A DNA stretch of 64,000 nucleotides from DTU064 sp045588245. Its GTDB lineage: Bacteria > Bacillota > Clostridia > Oscillospirales > CAG-272. The notes under the pieces are model-generated. The model saw nothing but the letters and a program-made list of their open reading frames with translations. It did no database searches and had not been told where the DNA came from. Below are positions 24,901 through 33,669 of the stretch, one piece after another. Position numbers and translations under genes: made by a program. Numbering within the stretch: the stretch's first letter is position 1; each line of letters opens with the position of its first letter. Where the stretch lies: assembly GCA_045588245.1 (NCBI GenBank), contig JAZNDW010000019.1, positions 35,440-99,439 of the forward strand. The letters are read 5' to 3'.

Positions 24901-27456
24901 TTGAAAAAGCTCTTGATAGCAGACGGCACCAATATCATGTTCCGTTCGTTTTACGGCGTTCGCCCGTTTACGACTAAAACGGGACTTCATACAAATGCCG
25001 TTTACGGCTTTGCGACGACGCTGTCACGTCAGATAGAGGATCTGAAGCCCGATGCCGTTGCCGTTGCTTTTGACCTTTCGGCACCGACCTTCCGCCATAA
25101 AATGTATGACGCATACAAGGGAACGCGTCAGAAGGCTCCCGAAGAACTGATCGAACAGATACCGTATGTGCACCGCTGTGCAGACGCGCTCGGCGCGCAT
25201 CCGATCGCGGTCGAGGGCTACGAAGCAGACGACGTCCTCGGAACTCTTGCCGCTTTGGGTGAGCTTGAGGGCTACGAAGTTTACGTGCTCACGGGTGACC
25301 GTGACGCACTTCAGCTTATAACGGACAAAACGAGAGTCATATACATCACAAACAAAGAAAATATTCTGTACGATACGGCGCTTTTCACGGAGAATTACGG
25401 CGCACCTCCGCCGCGTCTTGTTGACATAAAGGCGTTGATGGGAGATTCGTCGGACAATATTCCCGGCGTTGCCGGGATCGGCGAGAAGACGGCGAAAAAA
25501 CTGATAGCAGAGTCGGGCTCGCTTGACGCGATATATGAGAATCTTGAAACTATCGCGGTGACTAACTCCGTTCGTGAAAAGCTTCGCGCAGGACGCGAGG
25601 CAGCATTTATGTCTGCGGAGCTTGCGCGTATCTGCCGTGACGTTCCCGTTGGCGTGGCGCTTGACGAGCTTGCGTACAGCGGGATCAAGCGCGAAGAGCT
25701 ATCCTCGCTTTTCGGTGAGCTTGAGTTTTACAAGCTGTCCGAGCGTTTCGGACTCGGTGCGGCGAGCGCCGAAGCTGCGACGGAGAACGTGACCGAGTCA
25801 ATACCCGACGCGATGCCGCTGACGGCGGAGTCGATCGATACGATCGACGCACCCGTGGTGTGCGTCGTCGGTGACGACGTATACGTATCGTCGGACGGCA
25901 GTACCGCTTACGTAACGTCCGTCGGCGGAGAGCTTGCAAAACGGCTTTTTGCAAAGCATAAGATCATAACGCATGATTATAAATCACTTTACGTTAAAAT
26001 GAAGTCGCACGGTGTAAAGGTGCTATGCGAGTTTGACACGATGCTCGCCGCTTACGTGCTTCGCGCAGGCGAGGGAACATACACCGTTGACAGACTGGCG
26101 ATGACGTATTTATCAAAGAGCGTTTCTGCCGAGCGCGGCGAGGACTGTGTGGCGTTGATATACCGTTTGTGGCGGGCTGAAAAAGAGCATTTGGACGCGG
26201 TCGATGCCGAGGCATCGTCACGCGGTCAAAAAACGTCGTCGAGCCTTTTATATAATATAGAAATTCCGCTCGCTCCCGTACTTGCCGATATGGAAGCCGT
26301 TGGCTTCCACGTTGATACTGACGGTTTGCGCCGGTATTCGACAAAGCTTGCCTGTGCGGAAGCGGCGCTTGCCGCGCAGATATATTTCCGTGCAGGGCAC
26401 GAGTTCAACATCAATTCACCGAAGCAGCTCGGCACCGTCCTCTTTGAAGAACTGGGACTTCCCGCAGGACGCAAGACAAAGACGGGATATTCTACAGATG
26501 CCGAAACACTTGAGGGGCTTCGCTATTCCTATGAGATCGTGGACGACATCTTGAACTACCGTCAGATCGCAAAACTTCGCGGAACGTACGGAGAAGGCCT
26601 TGCGGCAATGGCGGACCAGAACGGCCGCATCCATTCAAGCTTCAATCAGGCTGTTACGGCAACGGGACGTCTTTCGTCAACGGAGCCGAATTTGCAGAAC
26701 ATTCCCGTCAGAACAGAGCTCGGACGTGAGCTTCGCCGCTTCTTCGTGCCGAAATCGGAGGAATACGTCCTCGTTGACGCAGATTATTCGCAGATCGAGC
26801 TGCGGTTGCTTGCGGCAATTTCCGATGACGAGATAATGAAGCGAGCATTTTTGACAGGTGTCGATGTTCATGCGGCAACGGCATCCGAGGTGTTCGGCGT
26901 GCCGCTGTCGGCGGTTACAAAAGAGCTTCGCTCACGGGCGAAGGCTGTCAACTTCGGAATCGTCTACGGCATCGGTGATTATTCGCTGTCACGCGACATC
27001 GGAACGACGCGTAAGACGGCTGCCGAATATATCGCCAATTATCTTTCCACGTATAAAGGCGTTGATGCTTACCTTAAAGGGACCGTGCTTGACGCGAAGG
27101 AACACGGGTACGTCACAACGCTTTTCGGCAGACGCCGATATATTCCCGAGATCAATGTTTCAAATAAGCAGACGCGCGCCTTTGGCGAGCGCGTCGCCAT
27201 GAATTCCCCAATCCAGGGAGCTGCCGCAGACATTATGAAGCTCGCCATGATCAATACTGACCGTGCTCTGCGCGCGGAGGGACTTGACGCGAAGCTTATA
27301 CTGCAGGTACACGACGAACTGATCGTAGAAGCGCATCGCCGCGACGCGGAACGCGCCGCAGAGATTTTGCGGTGCGAAATGGAGCGTGCCGTCAGCCTAT
27401 CGGTGCCGCTTTTGGTAGAAGTCGCCGTCGGCGACTCGTGGTATGAATGTAAATAA
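24901..27456 (+). CDS. polA: DNA polymerase I
   Basis: This is an 851-residue protein starting at TTG 24901, with AAAGGAAG nine bases upstream. Residues 1-290 are the 5'-3' exonuclease (FDLSAPTFRHKMYDAYKGTR, GYEADDVLGTLA, LMGDSSDNIPGVAGIGEKTA). The 3'-5' exonuclease region (about 310-450) is degenerate: the DxE metal motif expected after the first strand is replaced by VCVVGDDVYVSS, so proofreading is probably lost. The polymerase domain is intact: DADYSQIELRLLA, RSRAKAVNFGIVYGI, LQVHDELIVEA. Roles are Okazaki fragment and excision repair. Confidence 0.95.
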   Translation: MKKLLIADGTNIMFRSFYGVRPFTTKTGLHTNAVYGFATTLSRQIEDLKPDAVAVAFDLSAPTFRHKMYDAYKGTRQKAPEELIEQIPYVHRCADALGAHPIAVEGYEADDVLGTLAALGELEGYEVYVLTGDRDALQLITDKTRVIYITNKENILYDTALFTENYGAPPPRLVDIKALMGDSSDNIPGVAGIGEKTAKKLIAESGSLDAIYENLETIAVTNSVREKLRAGREAAFMSAELARICRDVPVGVALDELAYSGIKREELSSLFGELEFYKLSERFGLGAASAEAATENVTESIPDAMPLTAESIDTIDAPVVCVVGDDVYVSSDGSTAYVTSVGGELAKRLFAKHKIITHDYKSLYVKMKSHGVKVLCEFDTMLAAYVLRAGEGTYTVDRLAMTYLSKSVSAERGEDCVALIYRLWRAEKEHLDAVDAEASSRGQKTSSSLLYNIEIPLAPVLADMEAVGFHVDTDGLRRYSTKLACAEAALAAQIYFRAGHEFNINSPKQLGTVLFEELGLPAGRKTKTGYSTDAETLEGLRYSYEIVDDILNYRQIAKLRGTYGEGLAAMADQNGRIHSSFNQAVTATGRLSSTEPNLQNIPVRTELGRELRRFFVPKSEEYVLVDADYSQIELRLLAAISDDEIMKRAFLTGVDVHAATASEVFGVPLSAVTKELRSRAKAVNFGIVYGIGDYSLSRDIGTTRKTAAEYIANYLSTYKGVDAYLKGTVLDAKEHGYVTTLFGRRRYIPEINVSNKQTRAFGERVAMNSPIQGAAADIMKLAMINTDRALRAEGLDAKLILQVHDELIVEAHRRDAERAAEILRCEMERAVSLSVPLLVEVAVGDSWYECK

Positions 27457-27463
27457 CCGAAAA

Positions 27464-27483
27464 AAAGCAGAGTGTTCTGCTTT
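27464..27483 (+). terminator. Small hairpin between polA and the DUF1846 gene
   Basis: An 8-bp stem AAAGCAGA/TCTGCTTT (27464-27471 with 27476-27483) with a GTGT loop is followed directly by the GGGAG ribosome site of the next gene. There is no T run; it may only reduce read-through or affect translation of the downstream gene. Confidence 0.35.
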
Positions 27484-27494
27484 GGGAGAATAAT

Positions 27495-28979
27495 ATGTAT
27501 AAGATCGGTTTTGATAACGAAAAATATATTGAGATGCAATCGGAAAGGATTGCACAAAGAGTGCAGTCGTTCGGCGGAAAGCTTTACCTTGAATTCGGCG
27601 GAAAGCTTTTCGATGACTACCATGCTTCACGCGTACTGCCCGGTTTTCAGCCTGACAGTAAGGTGAAAATGCTGCTTCGCATGAAAGATAACGCAGAGGT
27701 CGTTATTGCCATCAGCGCGTCTTCCATTGAAAAAAGCAAGCGCCGCGGCGACCTCGGCATCACGTACGATGACGAGGTAATGCGTCTGATCGACGCATTT
27801 CGCTCAATCGAGCTTTACGTCGGCTCCGTCGTCATCACACAGTATGTTCCCGGTCCGTCTACGGAGCAGTTTGAAAAGCGTCTGACGGCGCTTGGGATCA
27901 AGGTGTATCATCACTACACGATCCCTGACTATCCGTCCAATATTCCGTTGATCGTCAGTGACGACGGTTTTGGCAAGAACGATTATATTGAAACGACCCG
28001 CTCCGTTGTCGTCGTTACGGCGCCGGGCCCGGGCAGCGGAAAAATGGCGACGTGCCTGTCCCAGCTTTTCCATGACAACAAACGCGGGATCCGCGCAGGA
28101 TACGCGAAGTTTGAAACGTTCCCGATATGGAACCTTCCGCTGAAGCATCCGGTAAACCTTGCTTATGAGGCGGCAACGGCAGATCTTGATGACGTTAACA
28201 TGATCGACCCGTACCACATGGAAGCTTACGGAGAGATGACGGTCAACTATAACCGCGACATTGAGATATTCCCCGTGCTGAATGCTATATTCACCGAGAT
28301 CTACGGCAGCTCGCCTTATAAGAGCCCCACTGACATGGGTGTTAACATGGTCGGAAACTGTATCATCGACGACGAGGCGTGCCGCGAGGCTTCGCGGCGC
28401 GAGATACTCCGCCGCTACTACGCCGCGTCATGCGAAAAGCTTATGGGCGCGAGCAACGACAACGTCGTATATAAACTTGAACTGTTGAAAAAATCCATGA
28501 ATATTACGGCGGCGGACCGCCCTGCGATCGATGCCGCAAATGCAAAGGCGGAGGCGACAGGTGCGCCTGCGCTTGCGATTGAGCTGCCTGACGGCAAGAT
28601 CGTTACGGGCAAAACGTCCTCGCTTTTGGGAGCATCTTCGGCGGCGCTTCTGAACGCGCTCAAATATCTTGCGGGAATTGATGACGACGTTCATCTTATA
28701 TCTCCCGACGTCATTGAGCCCATCCAGCATCTGAAGGTAAGTCACATGGGAAACCGCAACCCGAGAATGCACACAGACGAGCTTTTGATCGCGCTTTCGA
28801 TTTGCGCCGTTACCGACGAGAATGCGGCGAAAACGATCGAATGTCTCGGTGAGCTGCACGGCTGTGAGGCACATTCATCCGTCATTCTTTCCCGCGTTGA
28901 CGAGAATATTTTCAAAAAGCTCGGCGTTAATCTCACGTGCGAGCCCAAGCAAGAGAAAAAGAGGTTATACAGAAAATGA
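27495..28979 (+). CDS. DUF1846 domain protein
   Basis: This is a 494-residue protein. It starts YKIGFDNEKYIEMQSERI and has the family segment KLYLEFGGKLFDDYHASRVLPGF, then VVVVTAPGPGSGKMATCLSQLFHD (a P-loop-like GPGSGK) and PIWNLPLKHPVNLAYEAATADL. It belongs to the DUF1846 family, widespread in Firmicutes and solved structurally, but with no assigned reaction. The P-loop-like motif suggests nucleotide or phosphate binding. Its stop overlaps the next start by four bases. Confidence 0.9.
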   Translation: MYKIGFDNEKYIEMQSERIAQRVQSFGGKLYLEFGGKLFDDYHASRVLPGFQPDSKVKMLLRMKDNAEVVIAISASSIEKSKRRGDLGITYDDEVMRLIDAFRSIELYVGSVVITQYVPGPSTEQFEKRLTALGIKVYHHYTIPDYPSNIPLIVSDDGFGKNDYIETTRSVVVVTAPGPGSGKMATCLSQLFHDNKRGIRAGYAKFETFPIWNLPLKHPVNLAYEAATADLDDVNMIDPYHMEAYGEMTVNYNRDIEIFPVLNAIFTEIYGSSPYKSPTDMGVNMVGNCIIDDEACREASRREILRRYYAASCEKLMGASNDNVVYKLELLKKSMNITAADRPAIDAANAKAEATGAPALAIELPDGKIVTGKTSSLLGASSAALLNALKYLAGIDDDVHLISPDVIEPIQHLKVSHMGNRNPRMHTDELLIALSICAVTDENAAKTIECLGELHGCEAHSSVILSRVDENIFKKLGVNLTCEPKQEKKRLYRK

Positions 28980-29932
28980 AAATAACGGTTATCGGATGCG
29001 GTAGATGGGGAACGTTTATCGCAACGTATTTACATAAGATCGGACACGACGTTGTGCTTTACGGTCAGAGCTTTCATCCGCACATGATCGCACTTATCAA
29101 TAACAGAAAAAACGAATATCTCACGCTTCCCGATGATTTTAAGCTGTCTACGGATCTGACGTCTTCGCTTGACGTGGACACTGTGGTGATCTCGATCGGT
29201 TCACAGGGACTTCGCGGACTTTTCGGAGAGATCAAGGCGGCATCGGACAGACCCCGCCGCTATATCCTTTGCATGAAGGGAATCGAGATCGAAACGGGCA
29301 AAAGACTTTCGGAGATCGCCTCGGAATTGGCGGCACCCGGCAGCCGTATTGCAGTTTGGGCAGGTCCCGGTCACGTAGAGGAGTTTACCCGCGGCAATCC
29401 CAACTGCATGGTTATCGACAGCTTGGACGAAGAACTGAAACACGAGCTCGTTGACTCTTTTTCAAGCAAGCTTATACGCTTCTATTACGGAACTGATCTT
29501 ATAGGTAGTGAGATCGGTGCCGCGTCCAAAAACGTTATCGGCATCGCCGCAGGCATGCTTGACGGCTACGACCTGTCCGTCCTGAAAGGCGCGCTGATGG
29601 CGCGAGGTACGTGCGAGATCGCACGTCTTATCGGCGCTATGGGCGGCAACCCCAACTCCGCATACGGACTTTGCCACCTCGGTGACTACGAGGCAACGGT
29701 ATTCTCGCCGTTTTCGCACAACAGACGTTTCGGCGAAGCGTATGTCAGAGGCGAGGAATATACGTCGCTCGCAGAAGGATACTATACGGTTCGTGCCATG
29801 ATGAAGCTTGCAAATGATTATAACGTGGAGCTGCCGATATGCGCTGCCGTTAACGACATTCTTTATAACGGCGTAAATCCGCGTGAATCCTTGGAAGCGC
29901 TGTTCTCGCGAAGCATTAAAAACGAATTTTGA
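28976..29932 (+). CDS. gpsA: NAD(P)-dependent glycerol-3-phosphate dehydrogenase
   Basis: This 318-residue cytoplasmic enzyme makes glycerol-3-phosphate for phospholipids. It starts at the ATG overlapping the previous stop. The Rossmann start is ITVIGCGRWGTFIATYLHK. The usual GPSFAxEV is replaced by WAGPGHVEEFTRGNPNCMVI, and the catalytic Lys lies in GSEIGAASKNVIGIAAGM. The substitutions around GPSFA are a departure from E. coli GpsA, so a variant substrate is possible, though the fold is clear. Confidence 0.82.
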   Translation: MKITVIGCGRWGTFIATYLHKIGHDVVLYGQSFHPHMIALINNRKNEYLTLPDDFKLSTDLTSSLDVDTVVISIGSQGLRGLFGEIKAASDRPRRYILCMKGIEIETGKRLSEIASELAAPGSRIAVWAGPGHVEEFTRGNPNCMVIDSLDEELKHELVDSFSSKLIRFYYGTDLIGSEIGAASKNVIGIAAGMLDGYDLSVLKGALMARGTCEIARLIGAMGGNPNSAYGLCHLGDYEATVFSPFSHNRRFGEAYVRGEEYTSLAEGYYTVRAMMKLANDYNVELPICAAVNDILYNGVNPRESLEALFSRSIKNEF

Positions 29933-29950
29933 TTTATAAGGAGAAGGACG

Positions 29951-30664
29951 ATGAAGCTTTATTTCATCAGACACGCAGACCCCGATTACTCGATCGACTC
30001 GCTGACGGCGAAAGGCTGGCACGAAGCGGAGCTGCTTGCTCCGCGCATAGCGAAGCTTGAGCCTATCCGCGACGTGTACTGCTCGCCGCTCGGCAGAGCA
30101 CAGGAAACGGCGCGAGTCTGCCTTCAACCGCTCGGAAAGACCGTCATAACGAAACAGTGGATGCCGGAATTTCCCGCACTGATGCAGATGCCCGACGGAC
30201 ACCTGCGTATGCCGTGGGATTTTGCACCCGGGTGGTGGACGAAACAGCCCGACCTTTACGATAAGGATAACTGGTTCCGCGGACCGACGATGAGCCGCGG
30301 CGGAAACGTTGAGGAGTGGTATCTGCGCGTGACGCAGGGAATTGATGAAATACTTGAAAGCTACGGCTACCGCCGCGACGGAAACATCTACCGCACCGAT
30401 GGCGGCAACACAGATACGATCCTTTTCTTCTGTCACCTCGGTGTCATGTTCGTCATGCTGTCGCATCTGCTCGGCATGCCGACACCGACCTTGTGGCAGA
30501 ACTTCTTCGTCGCACCGTCAAGCGTGACGCTCGTTTCGACGGAGGAGGTAGTGCCAGGCGAGGTTGCGTTCCGCTGTAAATATCTCGGCGACATCTCGCA
30601 TCTTTATCACGTTGGCGAGGAGCCGTCAAACTCGGGATTCTTCGACGAAATGAAAATAAAGTAA
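29951..30664 (+). CDS. Histidine phosphatase family protein
   Basis: This is a 237-residue protein. It begins KLYFIRHADPDYS: the RHx nucleophile motif is present with Ala (RHA) in place of the usual RHG. CSPLGRAQETARVCL supplies the second conserved Arg, and FFCHLGVMFVMLSHLLG the second catalytic His. It resembles phosphoglycerate-mutase-like broad phosphatases; the substrate is unknown. It is 18 bases after gpsA and ends at a bidirectional terminator. Confidence 0.88.
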   Translation: MKLYFIRHADPDYSIDSLTAKGWHEAELLAPRIAKLEPIRDVYCSPLGRAQETARVCLQPLGKTVITKQWMPEFPALMQMPDGHLRMPWDFAPGWWTKQPDLYDKDNWFRGPTMSRGGNVEEWYLRVTQGIDEILESYGYRRDGNIYRTDGGNTDTILFFCHLGVMFVMLSHLLGMPTPTLWQNFFVAPSSVTLVSTEEVVPGEVAFRCKYLGDISHLYHVGEEPSNSGFFDEMKIK

Positions 30665-30671
30665 GCAAATT

Positions 30672-30708
30672 AAAAAACCGAAAGGACGTGTCCTTTCGGT
30701 TTTTTTGC
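30672..30708. terminator. Bidirectional terminator
   Basis: A 15-bp stem AAAAAACCGAAAGGA/TCCTTTCGGTTTTTT (30672-30686 with 30691-30705) with a CGTG loop has A and T runs on both sides. It separates the convergent histidine phosphatase and acyl-CoA synthetase genes. Confidence 0.9.
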
Positions 30709-30726
30709 TTATTTTACATATTGACG

Positions 30727-32361
30727 TCAGCCTTGGATCTGCTGTTCTACGAGGCGACGGCCGCAATATATCTCGCGCAGACGCGGCTTTTCGATCTTGC
30801 CTGTGGGGTTACGCGGCACTTCCGCAAAGATTATGCGGCGCGGACGCTTGTAACGGGGCAGTCCTTCGCAAAATTCCTGCATTCCCGCTTCCGTGCAGGA
30901 GAAACCGGGCTTGAGTTCGATGATGGCGGCGGCGATTTCGCCGAGGCGCCTATCGGGCAAGCCGATAACGGCGACGTCCTTAACGGCGTCGTGTGAGCGG
31001 ATGTAGTCTTCAATCTGAACGGGGTAGAGGTTTTCACCGCCCGTGATGATGACGTCTTTCTTTCTGTCGACGAGGTAGATGAAGCCGTCCTCGTCCTCCA
31101 TTGCCATGTCACCCGTGAAGAGCCAGCCGTCGTGGAGTATTTCGTTCGTTGCTTCTTCGTTATTGTAGTAGCAGAGCATAACGCCGGGGCCTTTGACGCA
31201 GAGCTCGCCAACATCCCCTTGCTTGACGGGGTTGCCGTTTTCGTCTGCGATCTTCGTTTCCCAAAGATAGCCTGCTTTGCCGATCGCGCCGACCTTATGT
31301 ATATTTTCAACACCGAGGTGAACGCAGCCGGGACCGATAGATTCGGAAAGACCGTAGTTTGTGTCGTACTCGTGATTCGGGAACACTTTGCGCCAGCGTG
31401 CAATAAGCGACGGGGGCACGGGCTGTGCGCCGATATGCATCAGTCGCCACTGCGAAAGCTGATATTTTGCGGGGTCTATCTCGCCGCGGTCAATGGAGTC
31501 GAGAATGTCCTGCGCCCACGGAACGAGCAGCCAAACGATAGTGGCGCGCTCGGCGGAGGCTGCGTTGAGGATCCATTCGGGCTTTACGCCGCGCAGAATA
31601 ACGGCGCGGCCGCCGGAAACGAGTGAGCCGAACCAGTGCATCTTCGCACCCGTATGATAAAGGGGCGGAATGCAGAGGAAGACGTCGTCACGGGTTTGTC
31701 CGTGATGCTTTTGCTCAATAACGGCGGAGGCGGCAAGCGCACGGTGCGCGTGCAGGATCGCTTTCGGAAAGCCCGTCGTACCGGACGAGAAATAAATAGC
31801 GGCGTGATCGTCTTCGGAAATGTCGATGGCGGGGGCGACGGAGGAGCAGTATGATACCATTGTTTCATAGCTGTCGGCAAATTCGGGAACGTCATCACCT
31901 ACGAAGAAAAAGTCGGTGATGCTCGGCAGAGCGTCAAGCTCCTCCGACACACGTTCGGTAAATTCGGGACCGAAAATGAGCATCGAAGCGTCGGAGAGGT
32001 TAAGGCAGTATTTGATCTCCTCTGCGGTATAGCGGTAGTTCATCGGAACGGCAAGCGCACCCGTTTTGAGAATACCGAAATAGATCGGAAGCCATTCAAG
32101 ACAGTTCATGAGCAGGATCGCTATCTTGTCGCCTTTTTTGACGCCGCGAGTCATAAGAAGATTCGCGAAACGGTTCGCCTTCGTATTAAATTCGCGCCAC
32201 GTCATTTCGCGGCGATATTTTCCGCCGGGGGCGGACATAATAAGACTGTATTCGCGCCAGGAAAGATCGTCACCGGGCTGACGCTCGGGGTTTATCTCAA
32301 CAAGACAAACGTCATTCGGATACAGCTTGGCATTTTTTTCAAGCAGTTCTGTGATTACCAT
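30727..32361 (-). CDS. Acyl-CoA synthetase (adenylate-forming ligase)
   Basis: This is a 544-residue ANL-superfamily ligase. AMP loop: AAIYFSSGTTGFPKAILHAH. A5-type motif: YDTNYGLSESIGPG. A7/A8: LFTGDMAMEDEDGFIYLVDRKKDVI. A10 catalytic Lys: NPTGKIEKPRLREI. All key motifs are intact. The acid substrate cannot be told; medium- or long-chain fatty acid or another carboxylate is likely. AGGAG lies before the ATG. The remarkable point is its leader: a complete T-box RNA (32422-32705) with its own promoter, so expression appears to respond to an uncharged tRNA, which is unusual for an acyl-CoA ligase. Confidence 0.9.
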   Translation of the reverse strand: MVITELLEKNAKLYPNDVCLVEINPERQPGDDLSWREYSLIMSAPGGKYRREMTWREFNTKANRFANLLMTRGVKKGDKIAILLMNCLEWLPIYFGILKTGALAVPMNYRYTAEEIKYCLNLSDASMLIFGPEFTERVSEELDALPSITDFFFVGDDVPEFADSYETMVSYCSSVAPAIDISEDDHAAIYFSSGTTGFPKAILHAHRALAASAVIEQKHHGQTRDDVFLCIPPLYHTGAKMHWFGSLVSGGRAVILRGVKPEWILNAASAERATIVWLLVPWAQDILDSIDRGEIDPAKYQLSQWRLMHIGAQPVPPSLIARWRKVFPNHEYDTNYGLSESIGPGCVHLGVENIHKVGAIGKAGYLWETKIADENGNPVKQGDVGELCVKGPGVMLCYYNNEEATNEILHDGWLFTGDMAMEDEDGFIYLVDRKKDVIITGGENLYPVQIEDYIRSHDAVKDVAVIGLPDRRLGEIAAAIIELKPGFSCTEAGMQEFCEGLPRYKRPRRIIFAEVPRNPTGKIEKPRLREIYCGRRLVEQQIQG

Positions 32362-32421
32362 TTTAGACTCCTAATATTATTATTCGCGTTATTTATTCTG
32401 GGTGTTTGTGCGTTCAAAAAC

Positions 32422-32705
32422 AAAAAACCTCTTTCGACTCTGAATCGAAAGAGGGCGACAGTGCCGCGGTACCACCTCAATTTGCGCGCAAAGCGCGCCT
32501 TTGCGTGCGGCAAGCGCCGCACCGCGCTGTAACGGGCGCCCCGTCGCAGCCTACGGCGCGATCATTGTAGGTCGGCTTTCGGTACGATGCTACGGTGGTG
32601 TATCGCATTCGGCAGCATAAACGTGTTGCACCGTCCCACGTCTCTCTGTGTATGCTTTCCCCGATGTTTTGTCACCGTCACTGCATCTTTGATTATTTCG
32701 CATTA
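32422..32705 (-). ncRNA. T-box leader RNA (tRNA-sensing riboswitch)
   Basis: Read on the minus strand: a Stem I closed by GATGC/GCATC (32687-32683 with 32590-32586), with AGAGAG and GGTG in its distal arm as usual; an intervening structured region; the antiterminator core AGGTGGTACCGCGGCA (32477-32462), the T-box consensus; then a 10-bp terminator stem (32454-32445 with 32437-32428) followed by six T. The UGGU element would pair with tRNA ending ACCA (discriminator A). The specifier is not certain; the loop near 32610-32597 offers UAC (Tyr) and GCG (Ala), both with discriminator A in most bacteria. The next gene is the acyl-CoA synthetase. Confidence 0.88.
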
Positions 32706-32711
32706 CATTAG

Positions 32712-32740
32712 ATTATAACTGACTTAACTGAGTCTGTCAA
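32712..32740 (-). promoter_or_regulatory. Consensus promoter of the T-box transcript
   Basis: Minus strand TTGACA (32740-32735), 17 bases, TATAAT (32717-32712), both perfect. Transcription would start near 32705, at the 5' end of the T-box RNA. Confidence 0.9.
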
Positions 32741-32778
32741 CAGTTTTATTTTTCTTTACGGTGTAAATGCGACACAGA

Positions 32779-32807
32779 TTGACATCGAAAAATATCGGGA
32801 GTATAAT
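32779..32807 (+). promoter_or_regulatory. Consensus promoter of the amidohydrolase-PHP genes
   Basis: TTGACA (32779-32784), 17 bases, TATAAT (32802-32807), both perfect, about 38 bases before ATG 32845. It is divergent from the T-box promoter, with only 38 bases between the two -35 boxes. Confidence 0.9.
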
Positions 32808-32844
32808 TTTATAAGAATTAAGGATTGTCAGGTGTAATATAACT

Positions 32845-33654
32845 ATGGTCATAGATTTTCATACACACGCATTCCCCGATAAGATCGCCGGGCGCACCGT
32901 CGCCGCTCTCGGCAAGGTTGCGGGCATGACGCCGTTGACGGACGGCACCGTTTCCGACTTGCGGAGAAAGCTGACAGAGTCTGGAGTTGACGTCGGCGTT
33001 ATATTGCCCGTCGTTACACGCGCGGATCAGTTTGACTCCATAAACCGCTTTGCGGCTTCGATCTTGTCCGACGGGCTTATCTCGTTCGGCGGTATCCACC
33101 CCGACGACGAAAACGTGGAGGTACACATCGCGCATATAAAATCGCTCGGGCTTCGCGGCATAAAGATACACCCCGACTATCAGGGTGTCTATATAGATGA
33201 CGAACGCTACGTGAAGATCGCAAAAGCGGCGCTGTCGGCAGGGCTCATCGTTGTGACTCACGCGGGAGTTGATGTGGGCTTCCCCGGTCATCCCGTGCGC
33301 TGCACGCCCGAGAGGGCGGCACGCTTCTTGGACGCTGTGACGGACGCTGACACGGAAACAGAGTTTCCGATCGTTTTCGCGCACGGCGGCGGATATGAGA
33401 TGCACGCCGACGTGATGAAGCATCTTGCGGGACGCAAGATTTATATTGATCTATCGATGATGCCCGTCATCTCGAATGCGGACGAGGTCACAGAGCTGAT
33501 CCGCGTGCATGGCGCAAGGCGCATCCTCTTTGCGTCCGACTGCCCGTGGGGCGATCCCGCTGACGGGATCAAGCTCGTTAACTCTCTTCCGATAACGGAT
33601 GACGAACGCGAGCTGATACTCCATAAGAACGCGGAGCGTCTGCTCGGACTTTAA
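32845..33654 (+). CDS. Amidohydrolase-family protein
   Basis: This is a 269-residue TIM-barrel metal hydrolase (amidohydrolase_2 group). It opens MVIDFHTHAFPDKIAGR with the metal HxH; IKIHPDYQGV, VVTHAGVDVGFPG, FAHGGGYEMHADVM and LFASDCPWGDP supply the other ligands (His, His, Asp). Relatives include decarboxylases and lactonases of small aromatic or sugar-acid substrates; the substrate cannot be assigned. The ribosome site is weak. It is followed 15 bases later by the PHP gene. Confidence 0.88.
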   Translation: MVIDFHTHAFPDKIAGRTVAALGKVAGMTPLTDGTVSDLRRKLTESGVDVGVILPVVTRADQFDSINRFAASILSDGLISFGGIHPDDENVEVHIAHIKSLGLRGIKIHPDYQGVYIDDERYVKIAKAALSAGLIVVTHAGVDVGFPGHPVRCTPERAARFLDAVTDADTETEFPIVFAHGGGYEMHADVMKHLAGRKIYIDLSMMPVISNADEVTELIRVHGARRILFASDCPWGDPADGIKLVNSLPITDDERELILHKNAERLLGL

Positions 33655-33669
33655 CGAAAGGAGATTTTT

